Origin: Stigmatella aurantiaca DW4/3-1
GTDB taxonomy: Bacteria; Myxococcota; Myxococcia; Myxococcales; Myxococcaceae
Assembly (NCBI RefSeq): GCF_000165485.1
Contig: NC_014623.1
Coordinates: 8,512,893-8,576,892 of the forward strand
Length of the DNA: 64,000 nt
Direction: 5' to 3'
Position 1 is the stretch's first letter; each line of letters begins with the position of its first letter. Made by a program: the position numbers and the translations under genes. Below the pieces are notes generated by a model. The model was not told the origin of the DNA, made no database searches, and saw only the letters and a list, made by a program, of their open reading frames with translations. Shown in pieces: positions 17,076-27,300 of the stretch.

Positions 17076-19874
17076 TCAGCCGATGGTCGGCACGCAGGCG
17101 CACAGCGCCTCGTCGCACCGGGTGCCCGCACCGCAGGTGTCATTGCAGTTGGCCGGGCAGACACACGTGTCCGTGGCCTCGTTGCACCTCAGCAGCTCAT
17201 CGCAGTGATCCGGATCGGTCTCGTCGTAGTCCGGATCGTCCTGGCAGGGCACGCCGCCGTTGGGATCCTTCTCCTGGTCGATCCAGTACTGGTACGACAC
17301 CGCGGCCTGGGAACTCTCGTTCGCCGGGCGGCACGCACCGAACAGGGAGAGCGTCCGCGCGCTGCCGTCGAAGTCGAAGCCGTTGACGGTGCTGCGCGGC
17401 ACGTTGTTCGCGTTGCAGGTGTTGGCGTCCTTCACCGCGCTCAGCGCCACCTTGAGGGAGGCGCCGATGGGCGGCTTGAGGGTCTTGTAACCCGCGTTGC
17501 CGATGGCGTCCGCGATGATGGCGTCCATCGACGTCCGGATGGAGTTATTGTCGATGATGGAGCCAATCACGCCGCCCGTGGCGTTGACCACCGAGGCATT
17601 GCGCGCCTTGGAAACACCCCCGGTCTGCGGATTGAACTCGCGGCCGTTGTTGCTGCTGTCGCAGACCTGCCCCGTGCCGCAGCCGCAATAGCTGCCGCCC
17701 GGGCAGATGATGCCGTGAACGGTAATGAGTTTGCCCGTCTTGTTGGTGGGAGTGACCGGCGACACCACGTTTCCGAAGAAGTTGATGTACGTCTGGACAG
17801 GCTCGCAGCCCGAGCCCTCCCGCTCCTTGTTTCCGCCCGTGCCGCAGTTCTCGATGCCGTTGTTCACGCCCCGCGCGGTCTGGTCATCCGCGTCGCCGAG
17901 CAGCACAACCACCAACGTGGCATCCCGGCGGGCCAGGGTGGTCGACTCGGGCTCGGTCGGCGCCGTGCCCGGGGTCATGTCGTCAATGGCCTTCCGGGCC
18001 GCGCCGAGCACGCCTTCCGCGCCGTTGCCCGCGAGCCCCACCCAGCACCCGCCGCTCGCGCCTTCGATGGACTTGCCGTTGCTGTCCTCGCTGGGAGGCC
18101 TGAGCGCCCCGGGGCATTCCGGGGCGGTCGGAGTCGTCGGCACCAGGCTGCAGACATTGTTCACGCAGTTGCTGTTGGTCGTGAGCCAAGCCTGCACCTT
18201 GTTCACGTTGCGGGTGAAGCGCCGCAGCGTGCCCGCGTTCGACCACGACGTGCCGAAGTGGTAGGACGACGTGACCATCGCCATGCGCCAGTCCAGGCCC
18301 GAGGCGTTGAGCGAGTCCGCCGCGGCGCTGGCCGTGGCGGCCAGGGCGTTCTGGGAGCTGGCCATCGAGCCGCTGTCGTCCACGACGAAGAGGAAGTCCA
18401 CCTTCGCCGCCGCCAGCTTGAACTGCTCGCACTGCACCGCCGTGGGCTCGCCAAACTGCGCGAGCGCGGAGCCATCGGACAGGTCCTTCGCGTAGAAGGC
18501 CGCGTCCGAGCTGCGGTTGGTTCCCGTCACGTTGGCCAGGGGCACCACCGCCACCAGCACCACGACGCTGTCGTTCGAGCGGTGCACGAAGAGCGCCTGG
18601 AGGCGGAAGTCGCCCCCCACGCCCGCGGCCTCGGCACTGAGCCGGCCCGTGGAGCCCGGCACCAGCGCATTCACCAGGGCGTCCGTGCGGCGCTTGAGGT
18701 CCGTGCCGGCCCCCGCCTGGTCATAGAACGCCTGCACGGCGTTGAAGCTGTCCCACGTCTTGAACACCTGCGCGGTGCGGTTGGTCAGGCTGCCCGTGCC
18801 ATTGATGGCGCCCCGCAGCGCCTCCTCGTCGCCGAGCGGGTCGGTGGAGCCCGCCGGCGCGGCGCGGCGGAAGGCCAGGAAGGCCACCTTGGTGGTGTTG
18901 TCGTAGCCCACCAGGCCCTTCACCTCGTTTCCGGACTTGATCTGCGTCACCTCCGTGAAGGTGGGCGGCAGCGCCAGCTTGAGATCCGCGCCATCCTCGG
19001 CCTGGAAGGTCACCGGGCGCAGGTTGTTGATGGTGCACACCTGGCCCACGGGGCCGTTGGCGTCCCCCGCGTTGGGGTCCAGCTCGCCGGGATCCACCCC
19101 GCCGTTCTGGTTGGTGTCCTCGGCGCCGTCCGGAATGCCATCGCCGTCCGAGTCCGGATTCGTCGGGTTCGTGACCGTCCCAGGGTTCGAATCCGGGATG
19201 AAGATGCCGGAGCAGGTGCCCGGATCCGGGCTCACGGTGACGCCCGACTCCACGCCGTCCGAGATGCCGTCGCCATCGGTGTCGAAGCTGCGCGGATCGG
19301 TCTCGTTGGGCTCCCGCACGCCGTTGGCGTTCTGGTCCTCGCCCTTCACGTTGCCCTGGGTGGGGCCGTCGATCAGCCCGTCACAGTCCGTGTCCTTGAG
19401 CAGCGGATTGGTCTCCCCATCGTCCACCTTGCCGTTCTTGTTGGCATCCTCCACCCCATCCCACAGCCCATCCCCGTCCGTGTCATACGCGAGCGGGTTC
19501 GTCTGCCGCCGGGGATCCGAGTCCAGCAGGAGATCCGGGCACGAGGTGCCCGCGACCGGCTGCGTGACGCCCAGCTCGAGGCCGTCGGGCAACCCATCGT
19601 TGTCCGTGTCCTTGATGCCCGGGTTCGTCTTGCCCCCCTCGCGCAGGGTCTCGAACTCGACCTTGTCGCTCAGGCCATCACAGTCGGTGTCCTTCGTGTC
19701 GTTCTTGGGATCGTTCGGATCCGTGGGCAGCGGCGGCGGCGGCGGCGGCGGTCCCCCATCCGGGGTGCCGGGGCCTCCATCCGGCTTGGCGTCCGGGGAA
19801 TCTGAGCCGCACGCAATCGCGGTCATCAGGACCGAGATCAGCAGCGAGGCGTGTAGCAATCTTCTCATTTTCAT
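17076..19874 (-). CDS. Surface lipoprotein with TSP3 repeats and von Willebrand A domain (CglD-like architecture)
   Basis: The 932-residue protein starts with a lipoprotein signal (lipobox TAIAC, Cys about 22) and a proline/glycine linker. Residues of about 55-270 are thrombospondin type 3 calcium repeats (DTDCDGLSD, DTDNDGLPD, DTDGDGLWD, DSDGDGIPD). After a spacer, residues of about 490-790 form a VWA domain with the MIDAS start VVDDSGSMASS. The C-terminus is cysteine-rich and EGF-like (CNDTCGAGTRC). VWA plus TSP3 in a myxobacterial lipoprotein recalls the gliding-motility protein CglD, but I cannot establish orthology. An adhesion or calcium-dependent binding role at the outer membrane is likely. 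A GAGGAGGGC ribosome site precedes the ATG. Confidence 0.88.
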   Translation of the reverse strand: MKMRRLLHASLLISVLMTAIACGSDSPDAKPDGGPGTPDGGPPPPPPPLPTDPNDPKNDTKDTDCDGLSDKVEFETLREGGKTNPGIKDTDNDGLPDGLELGVTQPVAGTSCPDLLLDSDPRRQTNPLAYDTDGDGLWDGVEDANKNGKVDDGETNPLLKDTDCDGLIDGPTQGNVKGEDQNANGVREPNETDPRSFDTDGDGISDGVESGVTVSPDPGTCSGIFIPDSNPGTVTNPTNPDSDGDGIPDGAEDTNQNGGVDPGELDPNAGDANGPVGQVCTINNLRPVTFQAEDGADLKLALPPTFTEVTQIKSGNEVKGLVGYDNTTKVAFLAFRRAAPAGSTDPLGDEEALRGAINGTGSLTNRTAQVFKTWDSFNAVQAFYDQAGAGTDLKRRTDALVNALVPGSTGRLSAEAAGVGGDFRLQALFVHRSNDSVVVLVAVVPLANVTGTNRSSDAAFYAKDLSDGSALAQFGEPTAVQCEQFKLAAAKVDFLFVVDDSGSMASSQNALAATASAAADSLNASGLDWRMAMVTSSYHFGTSWSNAGTLRRFTRNVNKVQAWLTTNSNCVNNVCSLVPTTPTAPECPGALRPPSEDSNGKSIEGASGGCWVGLAGNGAEGVLGAARKAIDDMTPGTAPTEPESTTLARRDATLVVVLLGDADDQTARGVNNGIENCGTGGNKEREGSGCEPVQTYINFFGNVVSPVTPTNKTGKLITVHGIICPGGSYCGCGTGQVCDSSNNGREFNPQTGGVSKARNASVVNATGGVIGSIIDNNSIRTSMDAIIADAIGNAGYKTLKPPIGASLKVALSAVKDANTCNANNVPRSTVNGFDFDGSARTLSLFGACRPANESSQAAVSYQYWIDQEKDPNGGVPCQDDPDYDETDPDHCDELLRCNEATDTCVCPANCNDTCGAGTRCDEALCACVPTIG

Positions 19875-20211
19875 CGTGGCCCTCCTCTTCAGGATGGCAT
19901 CACAGCGGGAGCCAGCCCTCCCGCGCGAGGCGTGGAACTCGCGAACATACGACCCTCACGGGATGCCGCAATGTGCTCCCTCATGAGTTTCGTTGACATC
20001 ACGATTTTACGCTTTCAGCCGAGTTTTAGGCCTCGGCGACCGTTTGCTGTCACGCACCCGTATCACCCCCCTGAGCCGTAGACGGAGCAGATCCAGGCCG
20101 ATGTCGCCTGAGCGACCCTGCGTCTATACTCGGCGTTCCATCGATGAATGCTTCCGCGCCGGTCTCCGTCCCAGCCGGCCGAAGGTTTCCCCCGCAGGAA
20201 AAGGAGTCCCA
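19875..20211. promoter_or_regulatory. 337-base divergent intergenic region
   Basis: No gene is supported here, although the frame of the cytochrome gene is open to 19993. An inverted repeat GCGGGAG (19905-19911), six-base spacer, CTCCCGC (19918-19924) lies 31-50 bases upstream of the VWA lipoprotein start and could form a leader hairpin. AAGGAG at 20201-20206 is the ribosome site of the cytochrome gene. A more A+T-rich stretch lies near 19985-20030. Confidence 0.5.
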
Positions 20212-20529
20212 ATGAAGACGCGGTTTGCCCTGGTCCTGGCCCTCAGCCTCGCCGCGAGCGCACAGGCCGATGAGGTGGCCGATGTATGGAAGGCTAAGTG
20301 CAAGTCGTGCCACGGCGACGACGGCAAGGCCAAGACCAAGGTGGGCGAGCGGGAGAAGATCGATGATCTCTCCCTGCCCGCGTGGCAGAAGAACCACACG
20401 GACGCCCGGATCCGGCAGGTCATCTCCGACGGCGTCGCCGACACCAAGATGAAAGGCTACAAGGACAAGCTCTCCTCGGAGGAGATCGACGCGCTGGTGA
20501 AGTACGTGCGGGGGTTCGAGGCGAAATAA
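20212..20529 (+). CDS. Small periplasmic cytochrome c
   Basis: The 105-residue protein has a 19-residue Sec signal peptide (cleavage after AQA) and one heme-binding CxxCH (CKSCH, about residues 31-35). A methionine in TKMKGY (about residue 81) is the likely second heme ligand, and the C-terminal helix EEIDALVKYVRG is typical of class I monoheme cytochromes c. It should carry electrons in the periplasm. The ATG at 20212 has an AAGGAG ribosome site and the only signal peptide, so the upstream open frame is ignored. Neighbours do not point to a specific respiratory chain. Confidence 0.9.
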   Translation: MKTRFALVLALSLAASAQADEVADVWKAKCKSCHGDDGKAKTKVGEREKIDDLSLPAWQKNHTDARIRQVISDGVADTKMKGYKDKLSSEEIDALVKYVRGFEAK

Positions 20530-20544
20530 AGGCCGCGTGAATAT

Positions 20545-20572
20545 CCTGGGGACGGCCCCGTCCGCCCCCAGG
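20545..20572 (+). terminator. Possible stem-loop after the cytochrome gene
   Basis: CCTGGGG (20545-20551) pairs with CCCCAGG (20566-20572) around a G+C-rich loop, 16 bases past the stop. There is no T-run, so termination is uncertain; it may instead separate expression of the next small gene. Confidence 0.3.
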
Positions 20573-20594
20573 TGCATCCCGCTGGAGCCCTGCC

Positions 20595-20870
20595 ATGAAG
20601 ACCGTGACCGTCTCCCTGCTCTTCGCCCTGTCCCTCTTCACCCTCTTCTCCTCGGCCCGCGCGAATGCCCTGGGGCGGGCCTCGATGGAGCCGCGCATGG
20701 CCCGTCCCCAGCCGCTGATGGAAGGAGATGGGAAAGGCGACGACAAGGACGACGAAGGGGACGAGGAGGACTACCGGCAGCTCAACCCGCGCGCCGCCCT
20801 GGAGTGGGTGGACCCGGGCGCCCAGGCGTACATGCTGCGGCTTCGCGCCGCCGCGCTCCAGGGCCGTTGA
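20595..20870 (+). CDS. Small exported acidic protein of unknown function
   Basis: This 91-residue ORF begins with a clear Sec signal (TVSLLFALSLFTLFSSARA, cleavage about residue 24). The mature part has a strongly acidic low-complexity segment (GDGKGDDKDDEGDEED, about residues 45-60), which could bind metal cations, and an alanine- and arginine-containing end. GGAG occurs eight bases before the ATG. No family is recognised. It lies 65 bases after the cytochrome c gene and 82 before the cyclase gene, all on one strand, so it may be cotranscribed. Signal peptide, ribosome site and fit between neighbours support a real gene. Confidence 0.65.
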   Translation: MKTVTVSLLFALSLFTLFSSARANALGRASMEPRMARPQPLMEGDGKGDDKDDEGDEEDYRQLNPRAALEWVDPGAQAYMLRLRAAALQGR

Positions 20871-20952
20871 GGCGCCCAGCAGACCGCCTCCGCCGAACAG
20901 AGCCCGCAGAGGGTACACCACACGTTTCCCCCACACGCTACCATAGGACGGC

Positions 20953-22545
20953 ATGTGGCTGATCGTGAACCCAGGGCTGTCCAATGAGCAGCCGCTTCAG
21001 CTGCCCGAGGGCCACTCCACCATTGGACGCACGGGGGAGAACACCTTCCGGGTGCTCCACCTGAGCCTGTCGCGGCGCCACGCACGGCTGGAGCGGATCG
21101 GCACGCGCGTGGTGCTGGTGGACCTGGGCAGCAAGAATGGGACGCTCGTCAAAGGCACCCGCGTCGAGCGCTACGAGCTGCGGGATGGAGACTCCTTCCA
21201 GTGTGGCGACGTGCTCTTCAAGATCGCCTCCGTCCCGGATACGGTGGAACCCACCCACGTCCAGGACTTGAAGACCCGCTTCTCCCTGCCCGCCATGGAG
21301 GAGCTGCTGGAGCGCGAGCGCACCGCCGGGAGCCAATCGGCGCTGAAGGTCCGGCAGGCGCGGCAGGCGGCGCTGCGCTCCGCGGAGAAGCTGGAGGTGC
21401 TGCTCAAGGTGAGCCAGCTCCTGTCCTCCGCGGGCCCCATCGATGGGCTGCTGGAGCGCATTGCCCAGCTCGTCTTTCAGATCCTGGATGTGGACCGGGT
21501 GGTCATCCTGCTGGTGGACCCGCTCAGCGGCGAGCTGCGCCCCCGGGTGGCGCGCTTCCTCACCGGCGAGGTGCCGTCCGGGGCCTTCTACAGCCAGCAC
21601 GTCGTGGACTACGTGCGCACGCACTCCGTGGCGGCGCTTTTCGCGGATGCCCTGGATGATCCCCGGCTGACCGGCGCCGACTCGGTGATGCTGCAATCCA
21701 TCCGCTCGGCCATGTGCGTGCCGCTCAAGCCCCAGGAGACGGTGCTGGGCGTGCTGTACGTGGACAACCTGGCCCGGGTGAACGGCTTCACCGAGGAGGA
21801 CCTGGAGTTCCTCACCGCCTTCGGCAACCAGGCCGCCATCGCCCTGGAGAACTCGCTGCTGTCCGAGCGGCTGGCGGAGGAGGCCGCGCTGCGCAACTCC
21901 TACCTGCGCTTCTTCCCTCCCTCCGTCATCAAGAAGCTGCGCAGCGCGCGAGGGGCCCCGCTGGACATCGTCGAGACGGAGGTGACGGTCCTCTTCTCGG
22001 ACATCACCGGCTTCACCTCCCTGTCCTCCACCCTGCACCCCCGCCAGGTGGTGGATCTGCTCAACGATTACTTCCCCATCATGGCCGACATCGTCTTCCG
22101 CCATGAGGGGACGCTCGAGAAGTACATCGGCGACGCGCTCATGGCCGTCTGGGGCGCGCCCTTCTCCCAGCCGGATGACGCGGACCGGGCCCTGCGCGCC
22201 GCGGTGGAGATGCAGCGCGCGCTGGCGGACCTGAACGCCCACTGGCGGGAGCAGGGCCGGCCCGAGATCCAGATCCATGTCGGGCTCAACACGGGCCGGG
22301 TCGCCGCGGGCAACATCGGCTCCGAGCACTACCTCCAGTACGCCACCATTGGAGACGCCACCAACGTCGCCAGCCGCATCTGCGACGCCACCCACCCGGC
22401 GGAGATCTGCCTCTCCGAGGCCACGCTCCAGCGGTGCCAGGCGTGCACCTGGCCCTTGACGAAGCTGCCGCCGCTCCAGGTCAAGGGCAAGGCGGAGCCC
22501 CTGACGCTGTACCGGCTGGAGTGGCGGGACGCCCCCGGGCGCTGA
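20953..22545 (+). CDS. FHA-GAF-class III adenylate/guanylate cyclase
   Basis: The 530-residue cytoplasmic protein has three domains. Residues 1-95 are an FHA phosphothreonine-binding domain (STIGRTGEN, LSLSRRHARL, DLGSKNGT). About 140-315 are GAF. About 335-520 are a class III cyclase: FSDITGFT has the first metal aspartate, LEKYIGDALMAVWG the second aspartate and the substrate lysine, and TIGDATNVASRI the Asn/Arg transition-state residues. The lysine favours ATP and cAMP as product. FHA suggests input from a Ser/Thr kinase, of which myxobacteria have many; GAF may bind a small ligand. The domain order resembles other myxobacterial soluble cyclases, but no specific gene name is justified. Confidence 0.93.
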   Translation: MWLIVNPGLSNEQPLQLPEGHSTIGRTGENTFRVLHLSLSRRHARLERIGTRVVLVDLGSKNGTLVKGTRVERYELRDGDSFQCGDVLFKIASVPDTVEPTHVQDLKTRFSLPAMEELLERERTAGSQSALKVRQARQAALRSAEKLEVLLKVSQLLSSAGPIDGLLERIAQLVFQILDVDRVVILLVDPLSGELRPRVARFLTGEVPSGAFYSQHVVDYVRTHSVAALFADALDDPRLTGADSVMLQSIRSAMCVPLKPQETVLGVLYVDNLARVNGFTEEDLEFLTAFGNQAAIALENSLLSERLAEEAALRNSYLRFFPPSVIKKLRSARGAPLDIVETEVTVLFSDITGFTSLSSTLHPRQVVDLLNDYFPIMADIVFRHEGTLEKYIGDALMAVWGAPFSQPDDADRALRAAVEMQRALADLNAHWREQGRPEIQIHVGLNTGRVAAGNIGSEHYLQYATIGDATNVASRICDATHPAEICLSEATLQRCQACTWPLTKLPPLQVKGKAEPLTLYRLEWRDAPGR

Positions 22546-22576
22546 GGGGCCCGGGCCCACTCACCCGGGGAACCCT

Positions 22577-24112
22577 TCAGCTGGCCGCCGCACCGCATGC
22601 CTGCGGCGAGGAGGCGCGTTCATCCACCCGGCCCCCCGTCGCCGGGACCGAGCGCGGCAGCAGCACGATGAAGCGGGTTCCCTCCTCCGCCGTGGAGCTG
22701 ACCTCGATGCTCCCCCCGTGCGCCTGGACGATCTGCGAGACGATGAAGAGCCCCAGCCCCAACCCCAGGCCGGGCTGCGGGGTGGCGCTCCTCCTGGCAC
22801 GGAAGAAGGGCTCGAAGAGCCGCGGGCGCAGCGCCTCGGGAATCGGCTGCCCCACGTTGTGTACCTCGATGCGCTGAAGCGCCTCCACCCCCTCCAGGCT
22901 CACCCGGATGGGCGTGCCCGCGGGGCTGTGCTGGAGCGCGTTGGCCACCAGGTTGGAGAGCGCCTGGGCGATCCGCTCCGCGTCCCAGAAGCCCCGGCAG
23001 GGTCCGCGCACCTCCAGGTGGATGCTCCGGCCGGGCGCCGTCAGCTCCAGCTCCCCGATGACGAGCCGGCACAGCTCGTCCAGGGCGACCTCCCCGGGGC
23101 GCAGGGGGATGCCTCCGCCCATGCGCGCGCGGGTGAGATCCAACAACTGCCTCACCATCCGCGCCATCCGCCCAGCGCTCCCCTCGATGCGCTCCAGCCC
23201 TCGCCGCACCTCCGGCGACAGGGAGTCCCGGGCCAGCAGGGCCGCCGAGGTCAGCCGGATGGCCGACAGTGGATTGCCCAGATCGTGGCCCAGCATCGCC
23301 ATGAAGCGCTCGCGGCAACGCCCCTCCTGGGCCTGATCCAGCTCCTGGCGCCGCTGCACGGTGACATCCCGGCTGATGCCGAACACCCCGTACCGCGTGC
23401 CCCCTGGATGCCGGAGCACCCCCCGCGTGGACTGCCAGACGCAACCAAACCCCGGGCCACTGTCGGCCCCCTCGAAGAGGGCCGTCTGGCCCGAGGTGAG
23501 CACCGCCAGGTCCTGACACGTGACCGCGGCCGCGGCGTCGCTTCCGGCCAGCCCTCCGAGCAACTCCTTGTCCGTGCGCCCCAGGACCTCCTCTGAAGGC
23601 CGTCCGAACGCCCTCGCCGCCGCGGGATTGAGCAGGATGTACTGCCCCTCCAGGTTCTTCGCGAACACCGCGTCCGAGGTTTCCTCGAGGATGGCCTTCA
23701 CCACCTCCCAATCCTGGGCCTCCTCCTGCTTGGAGCCCCGCGGGGCGAGGGCCTCCAGAAACAGCGTGAGCCCTCCCTCACAGGGGGCTGCCCGCGCCAA
23801 CCACCTCACGGTCCCGGACGGCCCCGCGTGGGTGAACCGCTTCACCTCCGGCACCTGGCGCTCCATGACCCGCACGCACAGCTCGAGCAGGCCACACTCG
23901 GCCCCCCAGGCCGAGGCCTCCAGCAGCCGGCTGCCGGGCGGGGGCAGGCCGCTCCCCCCTTCCCCCCCCGCCCCCCCGGCAGAGGCGTTCACGCACTCGA
24001 AGTCGATGATGGCCCCGCTGGAAGAGCGAATTCCCCGGAGCATCATCCAGTCATCCCGTGCGGCCGGCCCTCGTCTCTCCGCAAGCGGCTTCGTCTCTCT
24101 GCGCAATCGCAT
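22577..24112 (-). CDS. PAS-containing sensor histidine kinase (orphan)
   Basis: The 511-residue protein lacks membrane segments. A poorly defined N-terminal sensory part (residues 1-125) is followed by a PAS domain (residues of about 135-255, DAVFAKNLEGQYILLNPAAA), a dimerisation/phosphoacceptor helix with the H-box LGHDLGNPLSAI (His about 280) and a HATPase_c domain with N-box NLVANALQH, G1-like IEVHNVGQP and the G2 region GLGLGLFIVSQ. In the G1 box, Asn-Val-Gly replaces the usual Asp-x-Gly, which may weaken ATP binding. No response regulator lies next to it. The gene converges with the cyclase gene with 31 bases between stops and diverges from mfd. Confidence 0.9.
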   Translation of the reverse strand: MRLRRETKPLAERRGPAARDDWMMLRGIRSSSGAIIDFECVNASAGGAGGEGGSGLPPPGSRLLEASAWGAECGLLELCVRVMERQVPEVKRFTHAGPSGTVRWLARAAPCEGGLTLFLEALAPRGSKQEEAQDWEVVKAILEETSDAVFAKNLEGQYILLNPAAARAFGRPSEEVLGRTDKELLGGLAGSDAAAAVTCQDLAVLTSGQTALFEGADSGPGFGCVWQSTRGVLRHPGGTRYGVFGISRDVTVQRRQELDQAQEGRCRERFMAMLGHDLGNPLSAIRLTSAALLARDSLSPEVRRGLERIEGSAGRMARMVRQLLDLTRARMGGGIPLRPGEVALDELCRLVIGELELTAPGRSIHLEVRGPCRGFWDAERIAQALSNLVANALQHSPAGTPIRVSLEGVEALQRIEVHNVGQPIPEALRPRLFEPFFRARRSATPQPGLGLGLGLFIVSQIVQAHGGSIEVSSTAEEGTRFIVLLPRSVPATGGRVDERASSPQACGAAAS

Positions 24113-24322
24113 GGCTCGCCTCGTGGCGTCTCCGAACCTGGGGCGTTCAGCCTACCGCTCACTTCAAGCCAATAAACCGCCCTGCCCCTCCAGGTGTCAG
24201 GCATTCACCGGGTGGCAACGACAACCGGACAGTCGGACCTTTCCACGGTGCGCCCGGCAACAGGTCCCCGGTTGACCCGGCCCCAAGCGGCCCCTATGAC
24301 GCGGGGCCTCAGGAATCCCGGA
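24113..24322. promoter_or_regulatory. Divergent region between histidine kinase and mfd
   Basis: These 210 bases hold both promoters. No clear promoter motif was found. AGGAAT at 24311-24316 is the best ribosome-like site for the mfd ATG at 24323. Confidence 0.45.
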
Positions 24323-27300
24323 ATGGATACACCCTTCAGCCAGACAGCCGGTTCAGAGGCGTTGCGCGGTGCCGTCCCTCCCACCGGAGATCCGTTCGCC
24401 CGGCTGCTGGAGCGGCTTCAGCCCGGCCACCGCGCCCGGACCCAAGGACTGCACGGCGCCGCGCGCGGCCATGTGCTGGCCCGCCTCTCGCGCACCCTCA
24501 AGGCACCGCTCGTCTGCGTGGCCGTAGACGAGGAGGCAGCGGACGCCCTGGCCGGTGACCTGGCCTTCTTCCTGGGAGGCAATGGCACGCTGCTCGCCCC
24601 CCGCGTGCTCCGCCTGCCCGCGGACGAAGTGCTCCCCTACGACGAGCTGTCGCCGGAACCCCACATCGTCAGCGAACGGCTGGGCACCCTCTTCCACCTG
24701 AGCCAGGGCACGCGCTTTCCCGCCCTGGTGCTCTCCCTTCGCGCCCTGCTCCGCCGGGTGTTGCCCGTGTCCACGATGACGGGGCTGGCGCAGCTCCTCA
24801 CCACCGGACAGGACATCGACCGGGACACCCTCGCCCGGCAACTCGTCCTCATGGGCTACCAGTCCAGCCCGCTCGTGGAGGACCCCGGGACCTTCTCCGT
24901 GCGCGGCGGCATCCTGGATGTGTTCAGCCCGCTCTACGAGCGCCCCGTGCGGCTCGAGTTCTTCGGGGACACCATCGAGTCCATCCGCCTCTTCGAGCCG
25001 GACAACCAGCGCACCGTGGACTCGCTCAAGGAAGTCTCCCTGGTGCCCGCGCGCGAGCTGCTCCTCACCGACCAGACCCGCGCGAAGGCCGAGGCCACCG
25101 CCCGGGCCGTGGCGGACCACATCAACCTGCCCACCATCAAGCTGCGCGAGCGACTGGACGCCTTGCGCGAAGGGCTGCCGGGCTTTGGCCTGGAAGGGCT
25201 GCTCCCCGGCTTCTTCGAGGGGGGGCTGGCCACCGTCTTCGATTACCTGCGCCTGTGGGCCCGCGAGCCCGTCTTCTATTTCGATGATCCCGTGGGGCTG
25301 GAGCGCGCCGCCACGGACCTGTGGGAGGAGCTGGAGCGCTCTCACCAGGAAGCGGATGCGCGGCAGGACCTGACGCTCCCCCCGTCCGAGCACTTCCTCA
25401 CCCGCGAGCAGGCCGATGCGCAACTGGCCGGCTGGCGCGGGGTGGAGGGCGGGGGGCTGGCGCTGACCCCCGGCGAGCAGCCGCCCGTCCTCTTCTCCTT
25501 TGGAGGCACGCAGGATCTGCGCGAGGCCATCCTCGCCCACCACGGCGAGGAGGGCGCCCTCACCCCGCTGGTGGAGCGCCTCCAGCGGTGGCGGGACATG
25601 CACGTGGCGTGCGCCATCGCCTGTGGAACCCTGAGCCAGGCGGACCGGCTCAAGCGCCTGCTGCTGGACCGCCACCTCATGGTCCGCATCCATGAGGAGC
25701 CCCTGACGGACGCGTCCAAGCTCTACGAGCCCTCCGTCTACGCCCACCTTTATACGGGTGAGGTGAGCCACGGCTTCGTGGATGGCACCGGGGGGCTCGC
25801 GGTGCTCGCCGACGAGGAGATCTTCGGCGTGCGCGCCCGGCGCCGCGTGCGCCGCTCCAAGAAGTCGGAGGCCTTTGGCGCGGGCTTCAAGGACCTCAAG
25901 GAAGGCGACCTCATCGTCCACACCGACTTCGGCATTGGCCGCTACGCGGGCCTGACGAAGATGCAGGTGAACGGCGTGCCCGGCGACTTCCTCGTGCTGG
26001 AGTACGCGGGGCGGGACAAGATCTACCTGCCGGTGGGCCGCATGCGGCTCATCCAGAAGTTCACCGGCGGAGACCCCAGCCAGGTCCAGCTCGACAAGCT
26101 GGGCACCCCCGGGTGGGAGAAGACCAAGAGGCGCGTCAAGGAGCAGTTGCTGAAGATGGCCGCGGAGCTGCTCCAGCTCGCCGCCGCCCGCAAGGCCCAC
26201 CCGGGCCATGCCTTCTCCGCGCCGGACCGCTACTTCGCCCAGTTCGAGGCGGACTTCGAGTTCGAGGAGACCCCCGACCAGGCCAAGGCCATCGAGGATG
26301 TGCTCGCGGACATGCAGAAGCCCACCCCCATGGACCGGCTGGTCTGCGGAGACGTGGGCTACGGCAAGACGGAGGTCGCCATGCGGGCGGCCTTCAAGGC
26401 CGCGCTCGACCGCAAGCAGGTGGCGGTGCTGGTGCCCACCACCGTGCTGGCCCAGCAGCACTTCCTGTCCTTCAAGAAGCGCTTCAAGGACTACCCCATC
26501 ACCGTGGAGGTCATCTCCGGGCTGAAGAAGCCGCCCGAGGTGCGGGAGCTGCTCAAGCGGGCCAAGGAAGGCCGCGTCGACATCCTCATCGGCACGCACA
26601 AGCTGCTCGGCGGCGACGTGGCCTTCAAGGACCTGGGCTTGCTCATCGTGGACGAGGAGCAGCGCTTCGGCGTGAAGCAGAAGGAGCAGCTCAAGCGGCT
26701 GCGCACCCAGGTGGACGTGCTCACGCTGACGGCCACCCCCATTCCCCGCACGCTCCACATGTCCATGTCCGGCGTGCGCGACATGAGCATCATCGCCACC
26801 CCGCCGCAGGACCGGCGCGCCATCCGCACCTTCGTGATGAAGTTCGATCCTCAGGTCATCCAGGAGGCCATCCAGCGCGAGGTGGCCCGCGGGGGCCAGG
26901 TGTTCTTCGTGCACAACCGGGTGCAGTCCATCGCCTCCATGGAGAAGCTCCTCCGGGAGCTGGTCCCCAAGGTCTCCATCGGTGTGGCCCACGGGCAGAT
27001 GGGCGAGGGCCAGCTCGAGAGGGTCATGCTGGCGTTCACCGAGAAGCAGCATCAGGTGCTGCTGTGCACCTCCATCATCGAGAGCGGCATCGACATCTCC
27101 AGCGCCAACACGATGATCATCAACCGCGCGGATGCCTTCGGCCTGGCGCAGCTCTACCAGCTGCGCGGGCGCGTGGGCCGCTCCAAGGAGCGCGCGTACG
27201 CGTACCTGCTGGTGCCCGCACGGCGCGCCGTGACGCGCGACGCGCAGCGCCGCCTGGAGGTGCTCCAGAACTTCACCGAGCTGGGCGCGGGCTTCTCCAT

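Noticed and set aside
17076-19874. Firm naming of the VWA/TSP3 lipoprotein as cglD
   Set aside because: Only domain combination agrees; order, length and orthology could not be checked from sequence alone.
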